In this document: positions 62,700 through 64,000 of the stretch, one piece after another | Position numbering within the stretch: the first letter of the stretch is position 1 | How the letters are laid out: every line of letters begins with the position of its first letter | From: Spiroplasma endosymbiont of Polydrusus cervinus | GTDB lineage: Bacteria; Bacillota_I; Bacilli_A; Mycoplasmatales; Mycoplasmataceae | Direction of reading: 5' to 3' | Length of the DNA stretch: 64,000 nt | Assembly: GCF_964019755.1 (NCBI RefSeq) | Contig: NZ_OZ026469.1 | Location: 124,001-188,000 of the forward strand | Made by a program: the position numbers and the translations under genes | Notes under the pieces: model-generated | Told to the model about the DNA's origin: nothing | The model's database searches: none | What the model saw: only the letters and a program-made list of their open reading frames with translations

Positions 62700-62720
62700 A
62701 AAGTATAGTATAATTCTCAT
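62700..62720 (+). promoter_or_regulatory. Candidate promoter (-10) of small membrane gene
   Basis: TATAGTATAAT near 62704-62714, 37 bp before the start codon; -35 unclear. Confidence 0.4.
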
Positions 62721-62750
62721 AGATAGTGTGGTGTTTATATGGAGGGCTTC

Positions 62751-62999
62751 TTGACGACGACTATAAAAATCTTAGATTTGGAAATATCAGTAATCGGGTT
62801 AATTGGTTTTTTTCTAGGGTTTGCAGCGCTATTATTATTTGTTTATTTTATTATTACTTTTTCTTTATTTCAAAGTAAAAAAAGTAGTAGTAATTGAACA
62901 AATATTATAAATCTAAAACAAGAAACTAGTTTTAAAGAAAACATTGAGTATTTTGAACAAGAAATTATGCTAGCTAAAAAAATGGGTGATAAAAACTAG
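62751..62999 (+). CDS. Small single-span membrane protein, unknown
   Basis: 82 aa from TTG 62751, chosen because GGAGG is 5 nt upstream; the in-frame ATG at 62739 lacks such a site. One long hydrophobic segment (VIGLIGFFLGFAALLLFVYF IITF) near the N-terminus and a polar, probably helical tail (NLKQETSFKENIEYFEQEI). One TGA Trp. Not recognised. The next gene starts 53 nt later, so the pair may be cotranscribed. Confidence 0.65.
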
Positions 63000-63052
63000 C
63001 ACTTTCTTTTTTCATACAATGTTATTCACATTTAGGGCAGGTGAAACAAAGA

Positions 63053-64000
63053 ATGGGTTTTTTCAATACGGTTAAGTCTTTTATGGTAAAAGATAAACAA
63101 CATCAGCAACCACCAATGCAATCAGAGCAACGTTTTGGTGATAGTTTTAATGTTGATTTAATTCAACATAATAATTCTGGCTTTACAGAAAACCGCCCAT
63201 ATCCGCATAATATGCTGCCAAATCAATATTTTCGTCCAAATGAAGCATATAAACAAAACCAATTAAATAATATGGAAATGTTATATCAAAATAATAATAC
63301 AATTCATCCGTGCCGGATGAATTTAAGTAATCAATATAATTATTATGCTAATAATAATAAGCGACAATATCCACCAGAAGACCAGGATATTATGCATACA
63401 ACCTCACCTCAAATGCGATCAGGGTATGTTGAACCATATTATAATCATGTTGCTGCGCAAAATCATCCACAATCAATGCCAATGCAGCAACAAATTTTTC
63501 CACGGCGAATTCAACAATATCCGGCAAGTGCTAATTATGATCAATATTGGGCCGGACCACAAAAACCAGAGCGTTATGATAATCCGGAATTTGTTGGATA
63601 TCAAAATGACCATGAAGGGTATGAAAATAATGATAATTATTCACATCAGCATTGTCATCCTTATCAAGCTCGTGTTACACCGGCATATAATCAAATGCCT
63701 GTGAATGACCAATTTAATCGTTCGGAAGTAGGGTATGATTCGAAAGGATATTATCGTGGAGCAAATGCCGGCCAATATTTGGATGATAATCAAATGATGG
63801 GGAATAGGATGCTAGCGCCACCGTCATTTTATCAAAAGAATCATTTTATCCCCTCAACACAATTTGAAGCACCAGCGTTAACAAATAGTATTGAAAATAA
63901 ACGCTATGCTTATCAACCACAATTATCCGAGAAACAACGCCACCGTCATTTTAGTAAAGATTATGCTAATCGATTGATTCCGTTAGAAATTGGGCGGGAA
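63053..64000 (+). CDS. Q/N/Y/P-rich low-complexity protein, partial
   Basis: At least 316 aa; runs off the right edge. MGFFNTVKSFMVKDKQHQQPPMQ begins it; no signal peptide or membrane span is visible. Composition is dominated by N, Q, Y, P, H and M, for example NNTIHPCRMNLSNQYNYYANN. Near the edge it becomes more charged (EKQRHRHFSKDYANRLIPLE), perhaps the start of a folded domain. Not recognised. CAGGTG is 9 nt before the ATG. The prion-like composition is unusual for a mollicute cytosolic protein. Confidence 0.6.
   Translation, partial: MGFFNTVKSFMVKDKQHQQPPMQSEQRFGDSFNVDLIQHNNSGFTENRPYPHNMLPNQYFRPNEAYKQNQLNNMEMLYQNNNTIHPCRMNLSNQYNYYANNNKRQYPPEDQDIMHTTSPQMRSGYVEPYYNHVAAQNHPQSMPMQQQIFPRRIQQYPASANYDQYWAGPQKPERYDNPEFVGYQNDHEGYENNDNYSHQHCHPYQARVTPAYNQMPVNDQFNRSEVGYDSKGYYRGANAGQYLDDNQMMGNRMLAPPSFYQKNHFIPSTQFEAPALTNSIENKRYAYQPQLSEKQRHRHFSKDYANRLIPLEIGRE

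Noticed and set aside
63345-63704. 119-codon plus-strand frame rich in I, M and H
   Set aside because: It is the out-of-frame reading of the Q/N-rich gene starting at 63053.

Overview
The window looks like chromosome from a Spiroplasma of the Citri clade (S. citri, S. kunkelii or S. phoeniceum are plausible; the species cannot be fixed from sequence alone). Base composition is strongly AT-rich. TGA is read as tryptophan throughout: almost every conserved enzyme here is continuous only if internal TGA codons are Trp (mollicute code 4). Lipoprotein and exported-protein leaders of spiroplasma type are present, together with an adhesin resembling the ScARP proteins of S. citri plasmids, plectrovirus-like remnants and a heavy load of insertion sequences.

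Layout. 1-9000 is a minus-strand housekeeping block: der (runs off the left edge), cmk, two unknown proteins, parC with a long low-complexity tail, a decayed gene, and parE. 9099-10704 is an IS30-family element, followed by plsY, a truncated IS3-family element, ffh, a perfect 189 bp palindrome and a large unknown membrane protein. 16257-21545 is a nest of IS copies and viral debris that still holds rpmB and a tRNA-Leu. 21598-35500 is mostly minus-strand housekeeping: a DUF3196-like gene, ppa, a deoxynucleoside kinase, rluB, scpB, scpA, a decayed pyrimidine-nucleoside phosphorylase, plsC, folA, thyA, dxs, an unknown gene, xseB and xseA. This block is broken by a viral remnant and an intact IS3 copy (30168-31396). 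35544-44072 alternates IS copies with an unknown membrane protein, a zinc-peptidase-like protein and an MFS-like transporter. 44454-50442 is an accessory island: ScARP-like adhesin, a truncated exported protein, acpS, a DNA methyltransferase, a frameshifted ECF-like membrane gene and a coiled-coil gene. 52331-58558 returns to core genes: rpsT, prs, a NifU-like protein, broken rpiB, uvrB and hprK. 58556-59784 is a second intact IS3 copy. The window ends with rlmB, a BMP-type lipoprotein, a small membrane protein and a Q/N/Y-rich protein cut by the right edge.

Three mobile families dominate. (1) An IS30-family element of about 1.6 kb, present as two near-full copies and at least a dozen end fragments. 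It carries a tiny ORF and an antisense lipoprotein-leader fragment. (2) A 1229 bp IS3-family element ending in TAGACTGCACCC, with eight full or partial copies, often nested in its own ends. (3) One truncated copy and one fragment of a different IS3-family element, plus tail fragments of a further IS.

The most unusual signal is a set of palindromes built from two inverted copies of one IS30 end. Each palindrome has arms that share private base changes, so the arms appear to evolve in concert. A related pattern is that the right tip of this element (TTTTACAGTATACA, pointing outward) lies 10-60 bp upstream of the start codon of about a dozen host genes on both strands.
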